DNA of 7,199 nucleotides from an uncultured Actinomyces sp. (GCA_900556405.1 USPB01000101.1:1-7199); one strand, 5' to 3'. Positions 1 through 6,281 are shown, numbered from the stretch's first letter. Translations and numbers: made by a program. The notes: generated by a model from the letters alone, not told the origin.

Positions 1-1707
1 AACTACCGCGAGTTCTACGAGAAGCGCCACTTCGTCACCATGCCCCCGCGCGCCTGCGAGCGCATCGAAGTGCCGTGGGGCGGCGTCGAAGAATTCAGCG
101 GCGGCCCCGCGTGGGTTCCCTTCGGCCCAGTCCTCCTGTCCGCCGACGACGTGCCCGGCCTGACCGTCGGCATCGAAGTCTGCGAGGACATGTGGGTGCC
201 CGTCACCCCGTCGACGGAGCTGGCGCTCGCGGGCGCAACCGTCCTGGCGAACCTGTCCGCCTCCCCGATCACCGTCGGGCGCGGCGCGGATCGCGAGCTC
301 ATGGTGCGCTCGATCTCCTCGCGCTGCTGCGCGGCCTACGTGTACACGGCGGCCGGCATGGGTGAGTCCAGCACGGACCTCGCCTGGGATGGCGAAACCA
401 TGATTTACGAGGCCGGGGAACGCCTCGCGATCGGCGAGCGCTTCCAGGAGGGCGCCCACATCACGATCGCCGACGTGGACCTGGAGCGCCTGCGCACCGA
501 ACGCAAGCGCCAGAACTCATTCACGGACAACGCGCAGCGCTACTTCGCGGGTGACGAGCGCATGGCGCCGCAGGAGGTTGAGTTTACGCTCGACCCGCCA
601 CGCACCGACCTGGGCCTGGAGCGCGCCGTCAACCGCTTCCCCTTCGTCCCCAACGATCCGACGCGCCTGGAGCAGGACTGCTACGAGGCCTACAACATTC
701 AGGTGGCGGGCCTCGTGCAGCGCTTGCGAGCGATCGGAAACCCGAAGATCGTCATCGGCGTCTCGGGCGGCCTGGATTCGACGCACGCGCTGGTCGTGGC
801 CGCCCGCGCGATGGACCTGCTGGGCCGTCCGCGCACGGACATCCTGTGCTACACGCTGCCCGGCTTCGCCACGTCCGAACGCACGAAGACGAACGCGACC
901 CGCCTGTGCGAGTACCTGGGCACGTCCTTCCAGGAGATCGACATCCGCCCGGCGGCCACGCAGATGCTCGCCGACATCGGACACCCCTACGGCGAGGGCG
1001 AGGCCACCTACGACGTGACCTTTGAGAACGTCCAGGCAGGCCTGCGCACCGACTACCTGTTCCGCCTGGCCAACCACCTGGGCGGCATCGTGCTGGGCAC
1101 GGGCGATCTGTCCGAGCTGGCGCTGGGCTGGTGCACGTACGGCGTGGGCGACCAGATGAGCCACTACGCGGTCAACACGGGCGTGCCCAAGACCCTCATG
1201 CAGCACCTGATCCGCTGGGTCGTCGCCTCCAAGCAGTTCGACGAGCGCGTCGGCGAGGTCCTCCTGTCGATTCTGCACACGGAGATCTCCCCCGAGCTGG
1301 TTCCCGCCAAGCCGGGCGAGAAGATGCAGTCCACGCAGGACAAGATCGGCCCCTACAACCTGCAGGATTTCACGCTGTACTACGTGCTGCGTCGCGGCGC
1401 GCGCCCCTCGAAGATCGCGTTCCTGGCGGAGAAGGCCTGGTCGGACGCATCCACGGGCTCGTGGCCGGTCGGCTTCCCCGAGGAGGACAAGGTCGCGTAC
1501 TCGCTCGACGAGATCGTCAAGTGGGAGCGCCTGTTCCTGTGGCGTTTCTTCAGCCAGCAGTTCAAGCGCAGCGCGCTACCCAACGGCCCGAAGGTCATGG
1601 CCGGCGGCTCCCTGTCCCCGCGCGGGGATTGGCGCATGCCCTCGGACGTGTCGGGCGCGGATTGGGTCGCCGAACTCGACGAGGCCGTGAAGGGCCTGGT
1701 CGACTGA
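1..1707 (+). CDS. nadE: Glutamine-dependent NAD+ synthetase, C-terminal 568 residues (5' end cut by window)
   Basis: This enzyme makes NAD+ from nicotinic acid adenine dinucleotide, ATP and glutamine-derived ammonia in the cytoplasm, the last step of NAD biosynthesis. The frame is open from base 1 and begins inside the nitrilase-type glutaminase domain with NYREFYEKRHF, the conserved stretch just after the catalytic Lys. The catalytic Cys is visible in EVCEDMW (in-window residue 61, bases 181-183). The catalytic Glu and Lys lie upstream of the window. The synthetase domain starts near residue 215 and carries the ATP-pyrophosphatase loop SGGLDS (residues 255-260) and the GTGDLSELALGW block (366-377). 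The end has the family-typical GGSLSPRGDWRMPSD. Actinobacterial two-domain NadE proteins are about 680 residues, so roughly 110 are missing, because of the window edge and not decay. ATG codons inside the open frame (for example at base 40) are not the real start. A hairpin terminator follows 32 bases after the stop. Confidence 0.97.
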   Translation, partial: NYREFYEKRHFVTMPPRACERIEVPWGGVEEFSGGPAWVPFGPVLLSADDVPGLTVGIEVCEDMWVPVTPSTELALAGATVLANLSASPITVGRGADRELMVRSISSRCCAAYVYTAAGMGESSTDLAWDGETMIYEAGERLAIGERFQEGAHITIADVDLERLRTERKRQNSFTDNAQRYFAGDERMAPQEVEFTLDPPRTDLGLERAVNRFPFVPNDPTRLEQDCYEAYNIQVAGLVQRLRAIGNPKIVIGVSGGLDSTHALVVAARAMDLLGRPRTDILCYTLPGFATSERTKTNATRLCEYLGTSFQEIDIRPAATQMLADIGHPYGEGEATYDVTFENVQAGLRTDYLFRLANHLGGIVLGTGDLSELALGWCTYGVGDQMSHYAVNTGVPKTLMQHLIRWVVASKQFDERVGEVLLSILHTEISPELVPAKPGEKMQSTQDKIGPYNLQDFTLYYVLRRGARPSKIAFLAEKAWSDASTGSWPVGFPEEDKVAYSLDEIVKWERLFLWRFFSQQFKRSALPNGPKVMAGGSLSPRGDWRMPSDVSGADWVAELDEAVKGLVD

Positions 1708-1739
1708 CCTAGCGTTTCGCTCAACCACACTGTTTCCTG

Positions 1740-1767
1740 GGGGCGGTGCTCACGCGAGCACCGCCCC
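1740..1767 (+). terminator. Hairpin terminator after nadE
   Basis: A perfect 12-bp inverted repeat, GGGGCGGTGCTC (1740-1751) and GAGCACCGCCCC (1756-1767), encloses the 4-base loop ACGC. It sits 32 bases after the nadE stop codon. The downstream bases (TCATTCATCCCC) lack a real T-run, as is common for terminators in high-GC actinobacteria. Termination is inferred from position and stem strength. Confidence 0.8.
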
Positions 1768-1772
1768 TCATT

Positions 1773-1830
1773 CATCCCCTGCGATCAGCGCATCGTCATT
1801 CCCTGCAATCAGTTCATCCCCAGCGATCAG
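1773..1830. repeat. Three degenerate 16-bp direct repeats
   Basis: Three related copies lie in a row just after the nadE terminator: CATCCCCTGCGATCAG (1773-1788), CATTCCCTGCAATCAG (1797-1812) and CATCCCCAGCGATCAG (1815-1830). Copies two and three each differ from the first at one or two positions. The start-to-start spacing is 24 and then 18 bases, so this is not a strict tandem array and it is too short and irregular for CRISPR. No function is recognised. It could be a decayed microsatellite-like duplication or a cluster of binding sites. Confidence 0.6.
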
Positions 1831-1911
1831 CAGCGGGTCACACCACGTACCTCTCTTCAACCCCGATTCCAGGACCCATCACAGACCACATCCGGCGAAC
1901 ACCAAATAATT

Positions 1912-2018
1912 TCGCACGTAATTCCCCCGAGGCCTCACCAACACTCTCGTCAGAAACGTTGAAACGACGCCGTTTTTCAATGAGCTAACTAATGTTAGGT
2001 AAGCCAAATTACGTGCGA
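1912..2018. repeat. Perfect 12-bp inverted repeat bracketing 83 bp
   Basis: TCGCACGTAATT (1912-1923) is the exact reverse complement of AATTACGTGCGA (2007-2018). As RNA, the pairing could extend outward by a G-U pair (1911/2019) and three A-U pairs (1908-1910 with 2020-2022). The right arm overlaps the end of the distal iron box at 1995-2013. No target-site duplication is seen flanking the arms. It could be a long-range RNA stem, paired regulator sites or the ends of a tiny vanished element; the sequence alone does not decide. Confidence 0.6.
1995..2013 (+). promoter_or_regulatory. Distal DtxR/IdeR-type iron box
   Basis: TTAGGTAAGCCAAATTACG matches 12 of 19 positions of the DtxR consensus TTAGGTTAGCCTAACCTAA, with a complete left half and core (TTAGGT.AGCC) and a degenerate right half. 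The 12-mer GTTAGGTAAGCC is identical to that of the proximal box 162 bases downstream. Just upstream, GCTAACTAA (1984-1992) resembles a right half-site with one base missing, so a second overlapping site is possible. The box lies about 200 bases from the nearest start codon, so it either controls a second upstream promoter or helps cooperative repressor binding. Confidence 0.6.
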
Positions 2019-2139
2019 GATTTCTGAGGAATGTGAGATTAACAGCAGAAGGCTGTGACCGGCGAGAGGGGTCCAGCCGAGGGAACGGGGCGGCGCGAAA
2101 CTATGCGCGCATTCACACGCACGAGGCTCAAAATGTCTG

Positions 2140-2180
2140 TATGGTTAGTTTGACAGTTAGGTAAGCCTTGCTTTTCCTAT
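2140..2180 (+). promoter_or_regulatory. Candidate promoter of the siderophore-uptake operon
   Basis: Two readings are possible. A consensus -35 hexamer TTGACA is at 2150-2155, with only a weak -10 (TCCTAT, 2175-2180, 19-base spacer); the iron box would then fill the spacer. Alternatively TATGGT (2140-2145) is a good -10 with a weak -35, and the iron box would cover the first transcribed bases. In both cases a bound repressor would block RNA polymerase. The exact start site cannot be settled from sequence. Confidence 0.45.
2157..2175 (+). promoter_or_regulatory. Proximal DtxR/IdeR-type iron box (operator)
   Basis: TTAGGTAAGCCTTGCTTTT matches 13 of 19 positions of the DtxR consensus, with an intact TTAGGT.AGCCT left half and core. 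It sits directly on or next to the likely promoter and about 40 bases upstream of a siderophore-binding lipoprotein gene, the expected place for an iron-dependent repressor site. From knowledge of DtxR/IdeR, Fe2+-loaded repressor would bind here and shut the operon when iron is plentiful. The repressor gene is not in the window. Confidence 0.75.
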
Positions 2181-2204
2181 TTCAGCCCCAGCACAGATAC
2201 CTCT

Positions 2205-2210
2205 ACGGAG
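2205..2210 (+). promoter_or_regulatory. Ribosome binding site deciding the lipoprotein start
   Basis: ACGGAG ends 2 bases before the ATG at 2213 and 5 bases before the second, in-frame ATG at 2216. The 5-base spacing favours 2216 as the start; the alternative adds only one Met. An upstream in-frame TTG at 2168 lies inside the iron box and has no ribosome binding site. Confidence 0.65.
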
Positions 2211-2215
2211 AAATG

Positions 2216-3229
2216 ATGTCTCGTACGACCACCTCCCTGGCCGCCATCGCCGCCATCGCCGCCCTCGGACTGGCCGCATGTTCTTCCGGCGCCACCACTT
2301 CTTCCTCCCAGTCCTCCGATTCGCCGAGCGAGACCACGCAGGCCACCCAGGCCTCGTCCGTGAGCATCGACGCGAACGACGGCCCGGTCGAGATCAAGCT
2401 GCCCGTGACCCGCGCAGCCTCCCTTGACAACCGCACCTTCGAGGTGCTGCAGCAGTGGGACGTTCCGCTCGTCGCCGTCCCCAAGAAGCTGATCCCCTCC
2501 ACCGTCACCGCCTACAACGGCGAGGACATCGCGGACGTGGGCATGCACCGCGACCCCAACCTGGAGGCCCTGGTCGCCGCCGAACCCGACCTCATCATCT
2601 CGGGTCAGCGCTTCTCCAAGTTCGACGCGCAGATCAAGGAGCTGGCACCCGACGTCCCGCTCATCAACCTGGAGCCGCGCGAGGGCCAGCCCTTCGACCA
2701 GGAACTCATCCGCGAGGTCACGGACCTGGGTGAGATCTTCGGCAAGCAGGACGAGGCGAAGAAGCTCGTCGACGACTTCAACGCCTCGATCGAGCGCGCG
2801 AAGAAGGCCTACGACGGTTCCTCGACCGTCATGGCGGTGGACGTCTCCGGCGGCAACATCGGCTACGTGGCGCCCGGCAAGGGCCGCACGTGGGGCCCGG
2901 TCTTCGACCTGCTCGGCCTGAAGCCCGCCCTCGAGGTCGAGGGTTCGACCGACTCGCACACCGGTGACGACATCTCCGTCGAGGCCATCGCCGAGGCCAA
3001 CCCGGCGTGGATCTTCGTCCTCGACCGCGACGCCGCCATCACCAAGGACGGCTCCAACACGCCGGCCGAGACCGTCATCAACGATAACGCCGCGCTGCAG
3101 AACGTCGCTGCGCTGCAGAACAAGCACGTTCTGTACGCGCCGAATGACACGTACACCAACGAGTCCATCATCACCTACACGGAGATCTTCAACTCCATCG
3201 CGGACGCTTTCGAAGCCGCGAAGAAGTGA
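2216..3229 (+). CDS. Iron-siderophore ABC transporter substrate-binding lipoprotein (FatB/YclQ/CeuE-like)
   Basis: This 337-residue lipoprotein should bind a ferric siderophore outside the cell and hand it to the permeases encoded next door. A type II signal peptide is plain: short n-region, Ala-rich hydrophobic core (residues 8-19), lipobox LAAC with lipidated Cys22, then a Ser/Thr-rich linker to about residue 48. The mature part follows the class III binding-protein plan: VPLVAVPKKLIPS, the EPDLIISGQR block (123-132), a long linker helix rich in Lys/Glu (about 163-200), and the second lobe. Arg132 (SGQR), Arg224 (GKGR) and Arg271 (VLDRD) lie at spacings close to the three siderophore-binding arginines I recall for CeuE and YclQ. 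This supports a negatively charged catecholate-type ligand, but the substrate is inferred. The gene follows an iron box and is separated from the permease genes by a hairpin. A cobalamin or haem binder is less likely. Confidence 0.9.
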   Translation: MSRTTTSLAAIAAIAALGLAACSSGATTSSSQSSDSPSETTQATQASSVSIDANDGPVEIKLPVTRAASLDNRTFEVLQQWDVPLVAVPKKLIPSTVTAYNGEDIADVGMHRDPNLEALVAAEPDLIISGQRFSKFDAQIKELAPDVPLINLEPREGQPFDQELIREVTDLGEIFGKQDEAKKLVDDFNASIERAKKAYDGSSTVMAVDVSGGNIGYVAPGKGRTWGPVFDLLGLKPALEVEGSTDSHTGDDISVEAIAEANPAWIFVLDRDAAITKDGSNTPAETVINDNAALQNVAALQNKHVLYAPNDTYTNESIITYTEIFNSIADAFEAAKK

Positions 3230-3244
3230 CCCTCTGACACACAA

Positions 3245-3286
3245 GCGGGTGCCGCCCAACGGGCGGCACCCGCACCCCGTTTTCTT
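3245..3286 (+). terminator. Intra-operon terminator/attenuator abutting the next start codon
   Basis: A perfect 13-bp stem, GCGGGTGCCGCCC (3245-3257) and GGGCGGCACCCGC (3261-3273), encloses the 3-base loop AAC. The T-run TTTTCTT (3280-3286) follows a few bases later. The hairpin starts 15 bases after the binding-protein stop, and the T-run ends immediately before the permease ATG at 3287. It looks like a genuine intrinsic terminator that must be read through for permease expression. It probably raises the ratio of binding protein to membrane components and stabilises the upstream mRNA. Confidence 0.8.
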
Positions 3287-4309
3287 ATGACGCACTCCCC
3301 CACCACCGCCCCACCCACGGGTGCCGCAACGAGCGAGGCCACCCCGGCCTCGTCGAAGCGCCGCCCCCTGGCGCTCGCCCTGGCCACGCTCGCCGTGGCT
3401 GCGCTCCTCGTCCTGTCCCTGTCGACCGGCGAATACTCGATCCTCTCCCAGGACGATGGCTGGCAGATTTTCCTCGCCGTTCGCGTCCCGCGCACGATCG
3501 CGCTCGTTCTGTCGGGCGCCGCAATGTCGATGAGCGGCCTCGTCATGCAGCTGGTCACCCAGAACCGCTTCGCCGAGCCCTCCACGACGGGCACGACCGA
3601 GTGGGCGGGCCTGGGCCTGCTCGTCATCATGATCGTGTGGCCCGGCGCCCCGATCCTGGTGCGCATGACCTGCGCGATCGTCTTCGCGTTCGTGGGAACG
3701 ATGGTGTTTTTCGCGCTGCTGCGCCGCGTCTCGCTGCGCTCCTCGCTGCTCGTGCCGATCATGGGCATGATGCTCGGCGCGGTCGTCTCGGCGATCTCGA
3801 CGTTCCTGGCGCTCGAAACGAACACTCTCCAGAGCGTGTCGGTGTGGTTCCAGGGGTCCTTCACCTCGGTGTACGAGGGCCAGTACGAGGTCCTGTGGAT
3901 CGTCGCCATCGTCGTTGCGATTGTGTTCGTCATGGCGGACCGCCTGACCGCAGTGTCCCTCGGCGAGGACATCGCGGTGTCGCTTGGCGTCAACTACCAC
4001 CGCATGATCCTGATCGCAACGGGGCTCGTGGCCGTTACCACCGGCGTCGTCACCGTCGTCGTCGGATCGCTTCCCTTCCTGGGCCTCATCGTCCCCAACC
4101 TCGTGTCCATGTCCATGGGCGACAACCTGCGCACCAACCTCCCCTGGGTGTGCCTGGCCGGCATCGCGCTCGTGACGGTCACGGACCTGCTGGCCCGCAC
4201 GATCATCTCCCCCTTCGAAATGCCCGTCTCGGTCATCCTGGGCGTCCTCGGCGCTTTCGTTTTCATTGCGCTCGTGCTGCGCCAGGCCAGGAAGGGGGCC
4301 ACCCTGTGA
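3287..4309 (+). CDS. Iron-siderophore ABC transporter permease 1 (FecCD family, YclN/CeuB-like)
   Basis: This 340-residue integral membrane protein should form half of the siderophore channel. After a Thr/Pro/Ala-rich cytoplasmic tail (residues 1-26) comes the first helix (about 27-46). FecCD hallmarks follow: RVPRTIALVLSGAAMSMSG (66-84) with a following Q and E-P-S-T-T-G block, the SLGEDIAVSLGV segment (224-235) expected to contact the ATPase, and GSLPFLGLIVPN (260-271). The Asn after VP, in place of the usual His, is a feature I associate with YclN-type permeases. Hydrophobicity suggests eight to ten helices. ATG 3287 is the only usable start before the first helix, yet no Shine-Dalgarno sequence precedes it: the upstream bases are the T-run of a terminator. 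The gene overlaps the next by four bases (GTGA). Family certain; siderophore specificity inferred from neighbours. Confidence 0.9.
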   Translation: MTHSPTTAPPTGAATSEATPASSKRRPLALALATLAVAALLVLSLSTGEYSILSQDDGWQIFLAVRVPRTIALVLSGAAMSMSGLVMQLVTQNRFAEPSTTGTTEWAGLGLLVIMIVWPGAPILVRMTCAIVFAFVGTMVFFALLRRVSLRSSLLVPIMGMMLGAVVSAISTFLALETNTLQSVSVWFQGSFTSVYEGQYEVLWIVAIVVAIVFVMADRLTAVSLGEDIAVSLGVNYHRMILIATGLVAVTTGVVTVVVGSLPFLGLIVPNLVSMSMGDNLRTNLPWVCLAGIALVTVTDLLARTIISPFEMPVSVILGVLGAFVFIALVLRQARKGATL

Positions 4310-5391
4310 GCATCCCACCCTCCACCGAACGCCCCGAGGCCGTCCCCGCTTCCCCGGCCCCGGCCTCGTCCGCCCACGCGAAGCGCCCCGCTCGGCGCAC
4401 CGGCGCGTTCACCTCCCCGGCTGCCCGGCGCCGCTGGTGGATCCTCTTCGGGGTTGTGTGCGCGGTCGCGATCCTCGCCTGCATCGGCCTCATCGCGTGG
4501 AAGAACCCCGCGCAGTTCGGCACCCCCGTGTTCTGGAGGCTCGCTCGCAGGCGCGCCTTCGCGGTCCTCGCGATCGCCATCGTGGCGGTGTGCCAGGGCA
4601 TGGCGACGGTCGCCTTCCAGACGGTGGCGAACAACCGCATCATCACGCCCTCAATCCTCGGGTTTGAGTCCCTGTACCGGGCGATCCACACTTCCACGAT
4701 CTTCTTCCTGGGCGTGGCCGGCCTCAACGCGTCGGCGACAGTCGGGAACTTCGTCGGGCAGCTCGCCCTCATGATCGCGCTCACGCTCGCGCTGTACTCG
4801 TGGCTGCTCACCTCGCAGCGGGCCTCGATGCACGCGATGCTCCTCATCGGCGTCATGCTGGGCGCGGGCCTCGGTTCAATCTCGACGTTCATGCAGAGGC
4901 TGCTCACGCCCTCGGAGTTCGACGTGCTGACCGCGCGCCTCTTCGGCTCGATCGCGAACGCGCAAAAGGAGTACTTCCCGATCGCGGTGCCGCTCGTCGC
5001 GGTCGCGGCGATCGCCCTCGTCGCGCTCACCCGCCAGCTGTCGGTGCTCTCCCTCGGGCGCGAGACGGCCACGAACCTGGGACTCAATCACCGTCGCACG
5101 TCCGTGCTCGTCCTCGTCCTGGTGTCGATCCTCATGGCCACGTCGACCGCGCTCGTGGGTCCCATGACCTTCCTCGGGTTCCTCGTGGCCACGTTGGCCT
5201 ACCAGTTCTCGGACACGCACGATCACCGCTACATTTTCGCGATGTCCGTCGCCCTGGGCGCCGCGATCCTGGCCAGCGCGTATTTCATCATGAATCACGT
5301 GTTCAACACGCAGGGCGTCGTCTCCATCATTATCGAGTTCGTCGGTGGACTCGCGTTCATCGTCACTATTTTGCGGAAGGGCCGCCTGTGA
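4306..5391 (+). CDS. Iron-siderophore ABC transporter permease 2 (FecCD family, YclO/CeuC-like)
   Basis: This 361-residue protein should be the second half of the permease heterodimer. The GTG start at 4306 overlaps the previous stop as GTGA and is preceded by GAAGGGGG (4291-4298), a good ribosome binding site, so translation is probably coupled. The frame is open further upstream, but that part only shadows permease 1. Residues 1-42 form a Pro/Ala-rich tail ending in a basic cluster (RRR at 41-43), longer than usual for the family. The first helix is about 44-64. Hallmarks of the FatC/YclO subgroup follow: RRRAFAVLAIAIVAVCQGMA (81-100), the NNRIITPSILGFESLY block (109-124), LSLGRETATNLGL (248-260, ATPase contact), and GPMTFLGFLVATLAYQ (285-300). 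The C-terminal helices end with ILRKGRL. The ATPase gene overlaps its stop by four bases. Confidence 0.9.
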   Translation: MSIPPSTERPEAVPASPAPASSAHAKRPARRTGAFTSPAARRRWWILFGVVCAVAILACIGLIAWKNPAQFGTPVFWRLARRRAFAVLAIAIVAVCQGMATVAFQTVANNRIITPSILGFESLYRAIHTSTIFFLGVAGLNASATVGNFVGQLALMIALTLALYSWLLTSQRASMHAMLLIGVMLGAGLGSISTFMQRLLTPSEFDVLTARLFGSIANAQKEYFPIAVPLVAVAAIALVALTRQLSVLSLGRETATNLGLNHRRTSVLVLVLVSILMATSTALVGPMTFLGFLVATLAYQFSDTHDHRYIFAMSVALGAAILASAYFIMNHVFNTQGVVSIIIEFVGGLAFIVTILRKGRL

Positions 5392-6143
5392 TCTCCATCG
5401 ATTCCGTCGTCAAGCAATACTCGCCGTCGGTGCGCATCGGCGCGGTCTCCCTCGATATTCCGAAGGGCGGCATCACGGCGCTCGTGGGCCCCAACGGCGC
5501 GGGCAAGTCCACGATCCTCACCATGATCGGGCGCCTCCTGGGCATCGACGAGGGCACGATCGAGGTCGGCGGCCTCAACGTGGCCACAACGAAGTCCGCC
5601 GAGCTGGCACGCACCCTGTCGATCCTGCGCCAGGAGAACCACTTCATTTCGCGCCTGACAGTGCGTCAGCTGGTGGGTTTCGGCCGGTTCCCACACTCGA
5701 AGGGACGCCTCAGTGCCGAGGACGAGGCCATCATCGACCGCTACATCGGCTTCCTGGACCTGGAGAAGCTTGAGGGGCGCTACCTGGATCAGCTCTCGGG
5801 CGGCCAGCGCCAGCGCGCCTATGTCGCGATGGTGCTCGCCCAGGAGACGGAGTACGTCCTGCTGGACGAGCCCCTCAACAACCTGGATATCGCGCGCAGC
5901 GTCGAGATGATGCGGATGCTGGAGCGGGCGGCCCTCGAGTTTTCGCGCACGATCGTCATCGTCCTGCACGACATCAACTTCGCGGCGCGCTACGCCTCGC
6001 AGATCTGCGCGCTCAAAGACGGGAGGGTCGCCTTCATGGGCACGCCCGAAGAGATCATGCGCGACGAGGTCCTCACCGACATCTTCGACACCCCCGTCAC
6101 CGTCGTTCCCGGCCCCCACGGCCCGATCGCCTGTTACTTCTAA
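5388..6143 (+). CDS. Iron-siderophore ABC transporter ATP-binding protein (FecE/YclP/CeuD-like)
   Basis: This 251-residue cytoplasmic ATPase should power siderophore import by dimerising beneath the two permeases. All catalytic elements are present: Walker A GPNGAGKST (34-42), Q-loop Gln82, signature LSGGQ (136-140), Walker B VLLDE with Glu161, D-loop NNLD (164-167) and switch His194. The 251-residue length is normal for the FecE/FepC class. The GTG start at 5388 overlaps the permease 2 stop as GTGA and is preceded by GGAAGGG (5375-5381). The frame stays open upstream, but the sequence there is the shadow of permease 2. The last gene of the operon; no T-rich terminator is obvious after its stop, only an 8-bp stem at 6187-6223. 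Confidence 0.95.
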   Translation: MISIDSVVKQYSPSVRIGAVSLDIPKGGITALVGPNGAGKSTILTMIGRLLGIDEGTIEVGGLNVATTKSAELARTLSILRQENHFISRLTVRQLVGFGRFPHSKGRLSAEDEAIIDRYIGFLDLEKLEGRYLDQLSGGQRQRAYVAMVLAQETEYVLLDEPLNNLDIARSVEMMRMLERAALEFSRTIVIVLHDINFAARYASQICALKDGRVAFMGTPEEIMRDEVLTDIFDTPVTVVPGPHGPIACYF

Positions 6144-6186
6144 GCGGGGCTGGTTCGCGCTTGTCTCGGAGGCCAACGTTTCCGCC

Positions 6187-6223
6187 CGCCGCTGCCCGCT
6201 GCTGCCCGCCCGCCTCAGCGGCG
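6187..6223 (+). other. Weak hairpin between the operon and the next promoter
   Basis: CGCCGCTG (6187-6194) pairs with CAGCGGCG (6216-6223) across a 21-base loop that contains a repeated GCTGCCCG (6191-6198 and 6201-6208). It might terminate the operon, but it has a large loop and no T-run, so the assignment is weak. Confidence 0.3.
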
Positions 6224-6240
6224 ACGAGGCCGGGGCCGGG

Positions 6241-6246
6241 TAGAAT
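6241..6246 (+). promoter_or_regulatory. -10 element of the small membrane protein gene
   Basis: TAGAAT in the context GGGTAGAATGG matches five of six bases of the primary sigma factor -10 consensus and looks typical of actinobacterial promoters. The -35 position (about 6217-6223) has no clear hexamer. Transcription would start near 6253, giving a leader of about 50 bases that carries the CGTGAAACG repeats. Confidence 0.6.
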
Positions 6247-6261
6247 GGTCGCGCGGCCCCT

Positions 6262-6281
6262 CGTGAAACGGCCGTGAAACG
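6262..6281 (+). repeat. Two CGTGAAACG direct repeats one helical turn apart
   Basis: CGTGAAACG occurs at 6262-6270 and 6273-6281, an exact 9-bp repeat with an 11-base period, between the -10 element and the start codon of the next gene. The phasing would put both copies on the same face of the DNA, which suits a regulator dimer. No known regulator was recognised for the motif. Confidence 0.55.

Larger units (their letters stand above)
1831..2156. other. Non-coding region upstream of the siderophore operon
   Basis: This stretch is more AT-rich than the rest of the window at about 1900-2030 and shows no credible gene. The frames that are open in it lack a ribosome binding site and normal codon use. 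It holds the 12-bp inverted repeat at 1912-1923/2007-2018, a small imperfect hairpin around 1957-1982 (AAACG, loop ACGC, CGTTT plus flanking pairs), the distal iron box at 1995-2013, and a short GCGCG/CGCGC hairpin (2093-2097 with 2106-2110). It could be an extended regulatory region or a long 5' leader. No known riboswitch or RNA gene was recognised. Confidence 0.6.

Noticed and set aside
1773..1830. CRISPR-like array
   Set aside because: Only three imperfect 16-mers separated by 8 and 2 bases; no spacers of normal size and no cas genes.
1746..1988. An 80-residue open frame between nadE and the operon
   Set aside because: It starts inside the nadE terminator stem, has no ribosome binding site, covers the degenerate repeats and uses codons unlike the neighbouring genes.
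1912..2018. Insertion sequence or MITE
   Set aside because: The 12-bp inverted ends are striking, but there is no target-site duplication, no transposase and no second copy in the window. Kept only as an inverted repeat.
2033..2164. A possible 43-codon leader peptide from GTG 2033 ending in the proximal iron box
   Set aside because: GAGGA is only 2 bases from the GTG, rare codons (AGA, TTA) occur at once, and the peptide has no recognisable feature. Its stop lies in the operator, upstream of or at the likely transcription start.
3601..4305. In-frame upstream extension of permease 2
   Set aside because: The sequence before GTG 4306 is an Arg/Pro/His-rich shadow of permease 1. The GTGA overlap and the GAAGGGGG site mark the real start.
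2177..4318. A 713-residue open frame on the minus strand across the binding-protein and permease 1 genes
   Set aside because: Its translation is low-complexity, full of His, Asp, Arg and Gly, typical of the antisense of high-GC genes. The plus strand holds two clear transporter genes there, and no ribosome site or family motif supports the antisense frame.
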